Counted from the first letter of the stretch, positions 16,689-25,717 are shown. The stretch: DNA of 55,209 nucleotides from Massilia brevitalea (GCF_030711405.1 NZ_JAULSI010000040.1:1-55209), one strand, 5' to 3'. The notes: generated by a model from the letters alone, not told the origin. Program-made: numbers and translations.

Positions 16689-18993
16689 GAACAAATTGGG
16701 CGAAATTTTTTCCGCAGGAGGAGCGAACGGCCCTATTCGCACCGACGGCGAAGGGCCGCTGGACGCAGATAGGCATCCTCGCTATCTAAGCGAATGGGAA
16801 AGCAATGTGGTAGAAATTGATATTTCACACCAGAATGCTACCGAAGTTACGGTGCGCTTATTCGACTTAAGCAACATTCATATTACGCGGGCAGGAGCAT
16901 CTAGCCAAGAGAGCCGCAGTCATCTATCGTTGAACTTCCTGCCAGAGTTCCAAAACTCACTCAAAGCCGGAATTAACGCCACCCTGTACGTCAGAACGGA
17001 TTCAATAGCAGACTCAGTTTCGGGCTTCATCAATACTTGCCGGCGGTTCTTTGCATGGCTTATTCACCGTGGCATATATCGTTTGTCGCAGGTTACCCAC
17101 CAGGACACACGTGAACTCGGCGAGTCGTGGCCGAAAGATGGATGGTGGGGACTTCTTGATTATGACGGCGCACTTAGAAGAGTACTCGACGCCGCAAAAT
17201 CCGATAACGCTTTGGCTATGCGACTGCAGGGCTACTCTAACACCGCAAATATTACACTGAACGCTGTCACGCTATCAGAAATAATTGGACTGCCCCTGTC
17301 TGCAAATCAGATTCCATTGTGGTTTATTGAAGAACTTGGGACACTGCTGAATTTTCCGAGCGCTGTGCAAAACCGTAGCCCGCGGCCCTGGGAGACCACA
17401 AGAGCGACCTATTCACGCCTTATGGTAGAGGTCAACAGGCTCTCGTTCCTGCCTACCGGATTCGACATGATTCCATTTTTACCGTATCCAAACAGTAATG
17501 CGGACGCCACTACTCGCTTTCCTAACACGATTGGAAGAACAAAAAATATATCGATTTCGGACGCTGTAAAGATACTAACCGAGGCTTTAAAGTGGATTTA
17601 CGATTACAAATCATTAATTATGGAGGTAGCAAACGCTACTCGCGACGCGGTAGAGTATGTAAGCGATAAAGGATTTGAGAACGAAGAATACGTACGGAAA
17701 GCTACAGCTGCCGCGTTCAAATCGGCGATTGCCCGCACAGGCATATCACTACCGCTTGAAAATCCCCAACATAGCGACCTAAAAACATTGATTACCGCTC
17801 TGCAAACGGCGGCTTTCTGCATCGTAACAATCAATCTAGGCCGCCGCCAAAGGGAAATAACTGGTCAACACAAACCTTACGGCCTATATTTCGGATGTTT
17901 GAACACAGTCTCGAATATAGCTACGGAAACGAGGATTGACATTTATGTCGCGAAATCCGTTCGTCAGTATGTTTCTTTTTGGTGCAATCCGCTCGTTATC
18001 GATGCTGTTCGCTGCCTTGAGGAACTGTCACAAGTTTTCCGTCCGCTCAAAACATCTCTGAAGCAATATCCGGGTGAACAAGCGATGGGGAGAAGCGATA
18101 AATTATTTTATCGCCGTCATTTTACGGTTAATGGATTTAAGGTGGAGCCTACGCAATTCGACTTCGCTCGAACCTCCGCTTGGTTCTTCCAGTTAGCGGG
18201 CGTTAGTCCGGAGTATGTGTATTCGCGAGCGCATCCGTTTCGGCGAATTTTTGGACTTTTGTACAAATACCGCTACGACCGTTTTAAACTGGGCGCGTTA
18301 AGCGAACATTACCGCCACGATTCATTTTCGACAACGGAAATATATCTTACTGATGCACCTGGGGTATCGCCGGCCGATGGCGTCGAATTTCTCTACGCGC
18401 CCGCTCTTGCAAATGAGGTATCTGACCTTAGAAAAACTCTGGACGAAATTGAAAAAGAGTATGTGACCGACCTTATTGAACGTTTGCTAAATGGCGAACT
18501 GATGGGAGGCATTTTCCCGAAGCTTATTCTCTCGCTGATGAAACGTCTATCTGCAAGCGTTGAATATCGCGAACAAAGTGATGAAATTAAATCGAACATC
18601 TTACAAACGCACTTGATTCGGCGGGGATATGTTGCATCGGAAAAGGAGCATGGTGTGTGCTGTTGCACTCAGACTTCTCGCACGAAAGCTCGTTCCAACT
18701 GCTATTCCGATGGGGAAATTCATCCGGAAAATGCTAGCCCCAACAAATGTGGTGGGTGCCTTCACCTCCTTACGACGCCAGGATACCGAAAACATCTAGC
18801 ATTAGAAGCTCAGGAGCTACAGGCACAACAAGAAGATTATTCGCTTCCGCCAGCGGTCCGCTTAGAAGCTCGGAAGAATGCAACGCTAATAAATGACTAC
18901 ATAAGAGCAGATGAGCAGACGGCTATCGAGACGCAATGGTCATTTAACAATATCGTTGACCGCTGGGAACCTATCTTTTTTTGCAAAAATTGA
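16681..18993 (+). CDS. Large tyrosine-recombinase-family integrase with Cys-rich C-terminus (gene B)
   Basis: A 770-residue protein. Its catalytic region has a complete set of candidate residues: box I Arg in LGRRQREITG (388-389), HPFRR (His518, Arg521), His546 in HYRHDSFSTTEIYL, and Tyr555. Residues ~655-700 hold clustered cysteines (CCC, then NCYSDG, then NKCGGCLHL), suggesting a zinc site, followed by a helical tail. It starts at ATG 16681 inside the end of gene A. Size and the Cys-rich tail recall the large integrase (GmtZ) of the described gamma-mobile-trio modules; that link is from memory and not confirmed. Its codon use is AT-richer than that of the chromosome. Confidence 0.75.
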   Translation: MRRNKLGEIFSAGGANGPIRTDGEGPLDADRHPRYLSEWESNVVEIDISHQNATEVTVRLFDLSNIHITRAGASSQESRSHLSLNFLPEFQNSLKAGINATLYVRTDSIADSVSGFINTCRRFFAWLIHRGIYRLSQVTHQDTRELGESWPKDGWWGLLDYDGALRRVLDAAKSDNALAMRLQGYSNTANITLNAVTLSEIIGLPLSANQIPLWFIEELGTLLNFPSAVQNRSPRPWETTRATYSRLMVEVNRLSFLPTGFDMIPFLPYPNSNADATTRFPNTIGRTKNISISDAVKILTEALKWIYDYKSLIMEVANATRDAVEYVSDKGFENEEYVRKATAAAFKSAIARTGISLPLENPQHSDLKTLITALQTAAFCIVTINLGRRQREITGQHKPYGLYFGCLNTVSNIATETRIDIYVAKSVRQYVSFWCNPLVIDAVRCLEELSQVFRPLKTSLKQYPGEQAMGRSDKLFYRRHFTVNGFKVEPTQFDFARTSAWFFQLAGVSPEYVYSRAHPFRRIFGLLYKYRYDRFKLGALSEHYRHDSFSTTEIYLTDAPGVSPADGVEFLYAPALANEVSDLRKTLDEIEKEYVTDLIERLLNGELMGGIFPKLILSLMKRLSASVEYREQSDEIKSNILQTHLIRRGYVASEKEHGVCCCTQTSRTKARSNCYSDGEIHPENASPNKCGGCLHLLTTPGYRKHLALEAQELQAQQEDYSLPPAVRLEARKNATLINDYIRADEQTAIETQWSFNNIVDRWEPIFFCKN

Positions 18994-19001
18994 GCGCTAA
19001 C

Positions 19002-19616
19002 ATGATGTTATCTGAAAAACATGTCTCAAGGGTCGGACGACTACAGGTAGAAGAGTCAATTAAGCTTAAGATATCATGGTTACGAATATGGGTTGAGTCT
19101 GGAATTCCATGGCTCTCAAGTTCACAAGGAGAAAAAATTCGTGACAAACATGGCGAGCTTCAACTCGATTATTTTCCTGTTAACGTAGCGGAATTTTGTG
19201 AATGGGACGGAAGCCAGAACTGCGAGCATGTCCGCGCCGCATTACCAAAAATAGCACGCACGAATCGCTCTGGGCTTAGCAGCACACACATCAAACTCAA
19301 AGCAGAGATAGAGCGGCTTGGCAAGGATTTAGCAAGAAAAGCTAAACAGCAGTTGATTGAGGAAAATAAAGGCGACCGAATTACTGCGTTGGAAAATGAA
19401 GTAACTTTTCTCCGGCTGGTGCTCGAGCGGCAAGAGACTGAGATTACTCAAATGCGTTTAAAAGAGATTAGCTTAGACGAAAAATTAACTCAGACAGAGA
19501 GAGCGCTTGCAAACGGAGCGGCACATTATGATAGAACCGTGGCATTGCTTGAAAAACAGGTTTCTGAACTAACCGCCTCGCTACGAAAAGTTGTTCCTTT
19601 GAAAATGAGTCTTTGA
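19002..19616 (+). CDS. Coiled-coil protein of the recombinase operon (gene C)
   Basis: About 204 residues from ATG 19002; an in-frame TTG at 18981 overlapping gene B is less likely. The N-terminal ~90 residues have the look of a small DNA-binding unit (IPWLSSSQGEKIRDKHGELQL and VRAALPKIARTNRSGLSSTH). Residues ~100-200 are a long heptad-rich coiled coil (ITALENEVTFLRLVLERQETEI and later VALLEKQVSEL). Small helical partners of this kind accompany tyrosine-recombinase sets in Tn554-like (TnpC) and gamma-mobile-trio (GmtX) elements, so a role in DNA binding or recombinase assembly is inferred. It starts 8 bp after the stop of gene B. Confidence 0.7.
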   Translation: MMLSEKHVSRVGRLQVEESIKLKISWLRIWVESGIPWLSSSQGEKIRDKHGELQLDYFPVNVAEFCEWDGSQNCEHVRAALPKIARTNRSGLSSTHIKLKAEIERLGKDLARKAKQQLIEENKGDRITALENEVTFLRLVLERQETEITQMRLKEISLDEKLTQTERALANGAAHYDRTVALLEKQVSELTASLRKVVPLKMSL

Positions 19617-19618
19617 CC

Positions 19619-20008
19619 ATGAGCAGCCATAATTTTTCCCCATCGCAGACAATAGGGGTAGAAAACGCCAAGAGACTAAGAAATTGGATAAAGTTGACCC
19701 CACTTCACAAGGTTCCACTGAACAGCCGTGGCGTAAGCGCTAAACGTAACGTCTGCCGGTTGCTGCAGATATCTCCGTCGACTATTGGAACGAACGCAGC
19801 AATTAAAGCGCTGTTTGATGAGCTCGATGACAAATTATTGAAACGTGCAACAACGTTAGCGCCCCCTGCTCCGGCTCAAGAATCCACGGATTCTATCCAA
19901 GCTGATATTGCGTTGCTCCATCTCCTCGACGAATTGGAACAATTGCGCGCGTCAAACGCCAGGCTCCGCCATCTTGATGTCACCGGCCAATTTATCCCGG
20001 AGAAGTAA
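19619..20008 (+). CDS. Small basic/helical protein of the recombinase operon (gene D)
   Basis: 129 residues from ATG 19619, 2 bp after the stop of gene C. Residues ~20-70 are basic and contain PLNSRGVSAKRNVCRLLQIS followed by PSTIGTNAAIKALFDELDD, which looks like a helix-turn-helix-type DNA-binding unit. A short heptad region follows (LLHLLDELEQLRASNARLRHL). The layout is a miniature of gene C, so the two may be related partners. Function is not known. It is read in the same polycistronic unit, and the next gene starts at the base after its stop codon. Confidence 0.65.
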   Translation: MSSHNFSPSQTIGVENAKRLRNWIKLTPLHKVPLNSRGVSAKRNVCRLLQISPSTIGTNAAIKALFDELDDKLLKRATTLAPPAPAQESTDSIQADIALLHLLDELEQLRASNARLRHLDVTGQFIPEK

Positions 20009-22102
20009 GTGGAACAAATAAATGGGGCGGTAGTACGAATCGTAAATGTTTCGCCTACTGGCGGTGCTATTTTTCGGATTTTGCTTGAAAATACTGCGCG
20101 CACGGTGCGCGTTGTCGCTCCAAGCAAAGCCACACAGCAAGCGCCGACAATTGGCGAAAGCTGGACAATCTTTGGAAGCTACGCACATGACCGGCAGTAT
20201 GGGCTTCAATTCGTTGCTGCTAATGCGGTTCGACAGGTGTCGTCTGGGCCCGAGATTGTTAGCCTCTTGGCACGCCACCCGTCGTTTGCCGAGTTCGGCG
20301 TCGTGGTCGGCAAGCGACTGTGGCGATTGTTGGGCAGGCAAGTATACAGTGCGCTCAACGCGGGCGACTACATCGCCATCGCGCGCGCAACCGGAACTGG
20401 CCCAGCCGCGGCGGTTCGACTAATACAGGCTTGGCGCGCCCATTGCGAGCAGATAGAGGTCTCAACGTACTTCGCTGCACAAGGCCTTCCTCCGCGCTTG
20501 GCCGCGAAAGCGATTGAGTTGTGGGGGCCGCCAACAGTAGAGGTGATTTCAACGAATCCTTATCTATTGGCGCCATTTATGCCGTGGAAACAGCTAGACG
20601 CTATCGCGATGGCAAGGTTCGCTATCACACACGATTCTCCGTTACGACTAATTGCCGCGTGCGCGCTTTCGATAGACAGATACTGTTTGCAACACCTGAG
20701 CCAGTTAGTTCAGCTTAGTGAGCTCCGAGTTAGCTTGAAGGCGAAGGTCGGCAGTAGCGCACTCACAACACGAGCAATCGAGCTTTCGGTAGCATCGGGA
20801 GCGATGTTCCTCAAGGGGACGGGCAAAGGGACGTTCGCTCAATCTCGCGGTCAGCACATCGTTACCGATGCGCTGCTACGTCGCCTTTCTGAGCTTGCAT
20901 ATCGCCCGTCACAGCAGACAGATGGAGCCCTTGACGAGTCGCCTGTATTAGACCGAAATTCGCTGCAGCACAGCCCACCAGAACCAACCATAACTAGAGC
21001 GTCGGTTACCGTCCTATCTGCGTCTGCAAAAGAGGCTTCGGGCTTGCTCAACAAGCCATGTTTCGCTCGCGCCACGCATATTTACTCCTCGAGCTCGCAA
21101 AAGGAGGCGATTGGCCTGCCGGCAGGCTCAAACAATAGCTATCTGCTCGGAAAAGTTTTGCTCGACGATTCGGCTCGTCTTGCTGCTGACGAATGTTATG
21201 TTATCCATGGTGCCGATGACATTGATGTCGTTACGGCTTGCAAACTCGTCCATGCCCTTCCTGAGCTGCCAACGCTTTTTATCGTAACGGCCGCAAGCGA
21301 ACGTGACGGTCCTCCGAGTCCATTTATAAATATTGCTTACGCAATTCCAAATGTAGCACGGATTAGGTCAGCATTTGCGCGTACTGCAGTGTTGCCGCTC
21401 ACGCGCAACGATGGAGTAAAAGGCATTGAGTTACACGAAAAACTCCTTGTTCCTGAGCTGCGACCGAGCATTACAGTTACGGCGTTCGAGCCTACAGTTA
21501 ATATGGACACGAGAATTCTTTCGGCATATCGCAGAGCTGCGGTCACGTCGACCGCCATCATTGTGACGACGACCGTGCAAGCTGCCAAAGTTTACAACGA
21601 TACACTTCATAAAGAACAGATAGAAGTTCGTGAATTTGAACGCTTGGCGACGCCACTGGTGCAGTTAGCGGGAAGCTATGTTGCAACTATCGGCGATACT
21701 ATCGTTTGTTACCGGAGCGATTACAAAAAAGGGTTTCTTGCTGGCTCAACAGGAAAAATAATCGACGTCGTGCTGCCGAACATTCTACTAGAAGGTAATC
21801 CGACTGACGTCATTGTTGCCTACGCTTTTGTCGATACTGTTGGACAGGTCTCGCTCTCACTATCCGATTGTCTGAATTTTCACCTAGGCTACGCCGTTCC
21901 GATTGCGTTAGATAAATGGTCTTGTCAAGCGGTACGTATCGTTTGCGTCGATAATAACGCGCCGCCAACAACTGGTCAGCTGCAGAAGTGGATGTCCCGA
22001 ACAACGGTGGGGTTGTTCTTTGCCGGCCTCGAAACAGTTACCTTAAACGCCCTCCTTTTAAAACTTCAACCAATGCAGTTTAAAGTCGAGAATTCGCCAT
22101 GA
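20009..22102 (+). CDS. RecD2-like protein with degenerate helicase motifs (gene E)
   Basis: 697 residues, GTG start directly after the stop of gene D. The N-terminal ~190 residues follow the RecD2 plan: a small beta domain, then helical repeats ending in EVISTNPYLLAPFMPWKQLDAIA, the counterpart of the RecD2 NPYRL...GF..AD segment. The C-terminal part also follows the helicase order: a Walker B-like AADECYVIHGADDID (Asp394-Glu395), YRSDYKKGFLAGSTGKIIDV near 570, and HLGYAVPIALDKWSCQAVRIV where active enzymes have the TvHkaQGSE motif. No GxGKT P-loop, no SQG and no TRA arginine motif can be seen. It is probably an inactive, structural or DNA-binding relative. It overlaps gene F by ATGA. Confidence 0.65.
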   Translation: MEQINGAVVRIVNVSPTGGAIFRILLENTARTVRVVAPSKATQQAPTIGESWTIFGSYAHDRQYGLQFVAANAVRQVSSGPEIVSLLARHPSFAEFGVVVGKRLWRLLGRQVYSALNAGDYIAIARATGTGPAAAVRLIQAWRAHCEQIEVSTYFAAQGLPPRLAAKAIELWGPPTVEVISTNPYLLAPFMPWKQLDAIAMARFAITHDSPLRLIAACALSIDRYCLQHLSQLVQLSELRVSLKAKVGSSALTTRAIELSVASGAMFLKGTGKGTFAQSRGQHIVTDALLRRLSELAYRPSQQTDGALDESPVLDRNSLQHSPPEPTITRASVTVLSASAKEASGLLNKPCFARATHIYSSSSQKEAIGLPAGSNNSYLLGKVLLDDSARLAADECYVIHGADDIDVVTACKLVHALPELPTLFIVTAASERDGPPSPFINIAYAIPNVARIRSAFARTAVLPLTRNDGVKGIELHEKLLVPELRPSITVTAFEPTVNMDTRILSAYRRAAVTSTAIIVTTTVQAAKVYNDTLHKEQIEVREFERLATPLVQLAGSYVATIGDTIVCYRSDYKKGFLAGSTGKIIDVVLPNILLEGNPTDVIVAYAFVDTVGQVSLSLSDCLNFHLGYAVPIALDKWSCQAVRIVCVDNNAPPTTGQLQKWMSRTTVGLFFAGLETVTLNALLLKLQPMQFKVENSP

Positions 22103-23463
22103 TGCCAACACTCAAGTCAATAAATGCGCTTGGCGCTCCCCTTAGCTTTCCGGTTACATTATGGTGGAGCGAGTACAAGCCAAATTTGAAAATACCCTCA
22201 CTTCGCGGAGCGGACTTAGCTCTACACGTTGAATTTCATCGTTATGCTTTGTCGGTCGCCAAAATGACAAATGAAGATATTCAAGCTTTTAATTCGACTA
22301 TGCAACCACTAGCGTATGCACTGTTGGACTTCGAAAAGTATTTAAGCACTAAGAAATTAAGCTGGGAAGACGTTGATGACGAAATTCTAAAAGCTTTTCG
22401 AGACGTTGCGTTAAAGTCGACACAAGGCAACACCGCTTCGAGGTGCGAAGCAACCGCTAAGGTAACAACGAACGTGAAGCTTCGCATTATCTATGAATTC
22501 TTCGCGTGGACTCATCTGGAGGGACTTTGTCGTCAACCGATTATTGGTTGGGGTAAGGAATTTCCGATTAAGTCCTCGCTTACACTTTTTTCCGAGAAGC
22601 AAACCAAATGGAATGAACGAGCCACCCGGCGATTCCCACTTTGTTACCGTGGCATTGGAGAGAACTCTAGCAGCGTTGGAGCGCAATATTGGGCTACCAA
22701 TGCCGACCTAAATGATATCGAAGACTTCTTCCACCTTTCGCAACCAGCAAAAACTGCCGCGCGCAACGTCCTTTTTATGCGAACTGCAGACCAAACTGGC
22801 TTTCGGAGGGGTAGCATTAATTCATTGGTGGTCAGCCAGTTCACCGAAAAAGAAATTGAAAAATCAATAGCATCAGGCCTGAAAGCGCACTCTATCCAGC
22901 CCAAGAAGCAAAAACTAGGGCGAAATTTTTACTTCGACATACCTTATGCGCTTGCGTGGGAAATAAATCGTTACTTACGAACTCTATATGGAGATGATGT
23001 CGTAAACACAGCATCTACCGATGACCGCCTGAAGAATCTTCCTGTATTCACATCCATGATTACCGGCAAACGAATGACTGATAAAACTTGGTCGAGCATT
23101 TTCACCGAAGCGTTCCAGGCGATTGGAGCGCCCGTAGGGTCGGGGCTGCACTCAATACGCCGAAAGTTCGCAGAGGAGTGGTTCAGGACAGAGATTCATG
23201 AGCTTAGAAAATCTAGCAAACCGACCGATTTAAAATCAGTTTCGGCCGGTCTTGCGCGCGTACTTGGACACAATTCAAAGCTTAGCCAAGAAGCGTATCG
23301 TCGAGCCTCGGCTACTATCAGAGGAGCAACTCCCGTCGAAGTATTGACAGAACAGAACTCCGAGCAAGCGGCAAAAATTATGAATCTTACTGCTCAGTTA
23401 GAGGTGCAGCGATTGATGCTCGAAAATTTTCATCGACTGGGTACCTCACGTCGGAAAATTTGA
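22099..23463 (+). CDS. Tyrosine recombinase / site-specific integrase (gene F)
   Basis: A 454-residue integrase with a complete catalytic set: Arg236 in TGFRRGSINSL, a lysine candidate in the QPKKQKLGRNFYFDIP hairpin, His351 and Arg354 in GLHSIRRKFAEEW, His391 in LARVLGHNS, and nucleophile Tyr400 in SQEAYRRAS. The N-terminal ~150 residues would be the arm/core-binding domain. A short C-terminal coiled coil follows (SEQAAKIMNLTAQLEVQRL). It overlaps gene E by the ATGA at 22099 and ends the operon, with the convergent acyltransferase gene 22 bp away. Together with gene B it is the best candidate for the enzyme that moves the element. Confidence 0.88.
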   Translation: MMPTLKSINALGAPLSFPVTLWWSEYKPNLKIPSLRGADLALHVEFHRYALSVAKMTNEDIQAFNSTMQPLAYALLDFEKYLSTKKLSWEDVDDEILKAFRDVALKSTQGNTASRCEATAKVTTNVKLRIIYEFFAWTHLEGLCRQPIIGWGKEFPIKSSLTLFSEKQTKWNERATRRFPLCYRGIGENSSSVGAQYWATNADLNDIEDFFHLSQPAKTAARNVLFMRTADQTGFRRGSINSLVVSQFTEKEIEKSIASGLKAHSIQPKKQKLGRNFYFDIPYALAWEINRYLRTLYGDDVVNTASTDDRLKNLPVFTSMITGKRMTDKTWSSIFTEAFQAIGAPVGSGLHSIRRKFAEEWFRTEIHELRKSSKPTDLKSVSAGLARVLGHNSKLSQEAYRRASATIRGATPVEVLTEQNSEQAAKIMNLTAQLEVQRLMLENFHRLGTSRRKI

Positions 23464-23484
23464 ACACTAGCAACGCGAACACAG

Positions 23485-24615
23485 CTATATCGAGCCTTTT
23501 TTGAAAGGTATTCTATCTTTCAATTCGTCTAAGTAATCGTCCATGTGCATTGTCTCCTGCGCTAGGAATTTGCCAATGGCTTCGTAGAAGCGGTCGTCCG
23601 CGACCCAATGTGCCGACCAGGTAGGCTGAGCCTGGAGTCCACGCGCGAGCTTGTGTTCTCCTTGTGCGCCGCCTTCGAACGCGGCCAACGAATGATTGAT
23701 GCAATATTCTATCGCCTGCATATAACACGTTTCAAAGTGCAGACCCGACAAGAACTGCGTCGTCCCCCAGTACCGCCCATACAGCGTGTTGTTACCGACG
23801 AAATTAAGTGCGCTTGCAATTCTCTTCCCTTCTTTCTCTGCAACGATGAGCAACAGATTTTCGCCCATTTCGTCTCGAATCCTTCGGAAGAATTGCAGCG
23901 TTAGATACGGTGAAGAATAGTGGAGTTTGTACGTCTGCGTGTAGCAGTGATAGAAGAACTCCAGGTCGGCATCACTTATCTCTGCCCCAGGCACCGTGCG
24001 GAAAACGACACCCTCGTGACTTACTTTCCTGCGGTCTTGTTTGATTTTCTTTCGCTTCTCGCGAGTCAGGGAAGCGAGGAAATCGTCGAATGTTTGATAC
24101 CCGTCGTTCAACCAATGAAACTGGACGCCCTCTCGCAGGAGGAAGCCTGCCTCCTTGTACGCATCAACTTCGTCGAAATTCGGGAACAGCACGTGAATGG
24201 ATGAAATGTCCGCCGCTCGGGCGAGCTGAACGGCAGCCTGAATGAGCACGACGCGGTCTGCTGTGGTTCGCGCGAGTATCCGCGGGCCAGTCACAGGCGT
24301 GAATGGAACTGCTGATGTCAGTTTCGGGTAGTAAGGAACCCCGTTTCGTTCGTACGCATGTGCCCAGGACTGGTCGAAAACGTATTCACCTCGAGAGTGG
24401 GTCTTTGCGTAGAGCAACATTGCCCCCGTAAGGACGCCGCCGCGACGAAGGATGAGATAGCGAGGCGCCCATCCCGTTCGTGGCGAAGCGCAGCCTGTCG
24501 TATGTAACGCATGCAAGTATTGATGGCTAACGAACACGTTTCCGTCCGTGAGGGCATTCCAAGCTTCTACTGGCACGCTAACTAGCGTGTCTACAACCTC
24601 AATCAAATCGTCCAA
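23485..24615 (-). CDS. Acyltransferase-like protein, peptidogalycan biosynthesis/DUF482 family (island-borne intact copy)
   Basis: About 376 residues with the GNAT-like fold of the family often annotated as peptidogalycan biosynthesis/recognition. Conserved stretches include THSRGEYVFDQSWAHAYERN, YYPKLTSAVPFTPVTGPRIL, LHYSSPYLTLQFFRRI and YMQAIEYCINHSLAAFEGGA. TTG 24615 is chosen because GGAG lies 6 bp upstream; the frame is also open from TTG 24627. It is the same family as the gene cut by the island's left end at 14220-14510, but clearly diverged from it and AT-richer, so it is not a simple duplication. Convergent with the integrase gene. The substrate is unknown. Confidence 0.88.
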   Translation of the reverse strand: MDDLIEVVDTLVSVPVEAWNALTDGNVFVSHQYLHALHTTGCASPRTGWAPRYLILRRGGVLTGAMLLYAKTHSRGEYVFDQSWAHAYERNGVPYYPKLTSAVPFTPVTGPRILARTTADRVVLIQAAVQLARAADISSIHVLFPNFDEVDAYKEAGFLLREGVQFHWLNDGYQTFDDFLASLTREKRKKIKQDRRKVSHEGVVFRTVPGAEISDADLEFFYHCYTQTYKLHYSSPYLTLQFFRRIRDEMGENLLLIVAEKEGKRIASALNFVGNNTLYGRYWGTTQFLSGLHFETCYMQAIEYCINHSLAAFEGGAQGEHKLARGLQAQPTWSAHWVADDRFYEAIGKFLAQETMHMDDYLDELKDRIPFKKGSI

Positions 24616-24627
24616 GCAGCACTCCAA

Positions 24628-25444
24628 GATTCATTTGCCAGCTCAGCAACCTCCGTAGAAGAGGAGCGTAACCGATTAGGTTGGTCAGGGCCTATGGTTC
24701 TGCGGCGATAGGCCACGGGCAGTTGGAGAAGAATCTGCGGCTACTCCCTTTTTCCATCAAGACCACTCCGCGTCCCATGACTACCGACTAAGTTGCGGGG
24801 TGACGTCCGAGGACTGCCCTCTTTAAAGAGGCGTACGCGACACTTCGCAAGAATAATAGCGCACTCCCGCGATTCCTCAGGTCGGCTAAGGTCGAAGTTC
24901 CCTGCCAAAGCACCTTGAGGCACGCTGCGGTGTCAGAGGCCGCAGAGAGACTGGCGCCTTGGCCAGCAAACCTTCCCCGCTGTGGTTCCTCTCACGCCAT
25001 ATTTCTATCCATGAGGTCCCTTGTCATCGCAGGCAAAGTCGTGCAGACCTTAGTAGCCCTCCTCGAGGACTACTAAGGTTGGGCGAAAGCTCGGGATGCG
25101 CGCAAAACCTGTTAAGTGAGTGCAAGAACGTCGTCGCTGCAGCTCAGCTGGAGTTGCAGCTACTATTCGTCCACATAACGTTAACGTAGCGTAAACGCGA
25201 CGCAACTAGTTAGAGTGGTAAGCATACGGGCCAACCGCGTGCGTTTTCGCGAGAAGTGGACTCTAGTTAGAACGAGCCGTCCGTTTGTGCAATAGCCTGT
25301 TGCACAATATATCCCAGTTGAGAGCGAACAGGTGCCGAGCTCCTGACGCTCATCTACTACGCCTTTTCCCAAGGTCCGAAACGGCGCCCTTCTCGCTGAT
25401 TGGGATTCCTCATGCTTTCGTATCAACCTGCAGCGAAATACACA
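24628..25444. other. Hairpin-dense non-coding stretch
   Basis: No convincing gene. Several perfect inverted repeats are packed here: GGCCTAT/ATAGGCC (24689-24714, 12-base loop), CCTCTTTAAAGAGG (24818-24831) and CTGCGG/CCGCAG (24925-24945). A long hairpin with 10-bp outer arms ACCTTAGTAG/CTACTAAGGT and an inner CCTC/GAGG (25047-25079) follows, then ACGTTAACGT (25178-25187) and TTGTGCAA/TTGCACAA (25285-25307). None is followed by a clear T-run. Confidence 0.6.
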
Positions 25445-25717
25445 TTAGAGCTTTTCCGGTTTTTTGCCAAGTGGTGCCGGGGGCGTCTGTTGCCGCAAAT
25501 CTGCGTCGTAATTGATGCGCTCGATGTCAGCATTTACAGAGGGAAGTTTAAGGTAGTCGTTCAATGCTTTTTTTTCAATCGGGTCCGTTACCTGCTCTTT
25601 TATTTGGCTAATAATTGTAACCACAGCCTCAGCAGTTTCCTTTTTTCTCTTCCTATCTGCATTTCTGTAAAGTCCAGTTATTCCGTTAATGATTCGAATT
25701 GCTTCACTTGCTTTCAT
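25445..25717 (-). CDS. Small hypothetical protein, 90 aa
   Basis: A 90-residue, mostly helical, charged protein: MKASEAIRIINGITGLYRNA, then a basic patch DRKRKKETAE and VVTIISQIKEQVTDPIEKKA. It ends in a proline-rich tail (TPPAPLGKKPEKL). The ATG at 25717 has GGGAA about 5 bp upstream. I do not recognise the family. Amino-acid composition and the ribosome site make it more credible than the other short frames around it. It stands alone between the hairpin-dense stretch and an IS21 remnant. Confidence 0.5.
   Translation of the reverse strand: MKASEAIRIINGITGLYRNADRKRKKETAEAVVTIISQIKEQVTDPIEKKALNDYLKLPSVNADIERINYDADLRQQTPPAPLGKKPEKL

Noticed and set aside
20009..22102. Active RecD2/TraI helicase
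   Set aside because: No Walker A, SQG or terminal arginine motif can be found, so the protein is called RecD2-like and probably inactive.
14760..23463. Naming the operon as a RIT element or as a gamma-mobile-trio module
   Set aside because: The RIT layout does not fit the interleaved genes. The GMT comparison rests on remembered sizes and cannot be confirmed without searches, so it is only mentioned.
24628..25444. Retron or CRISPR interpretation of the hairpin-rich stretch
   Set aside because: No reverse transcriptase or cas gene is nearby, and the repeats are all different inverted repeats rather than direct repeats with spacers.
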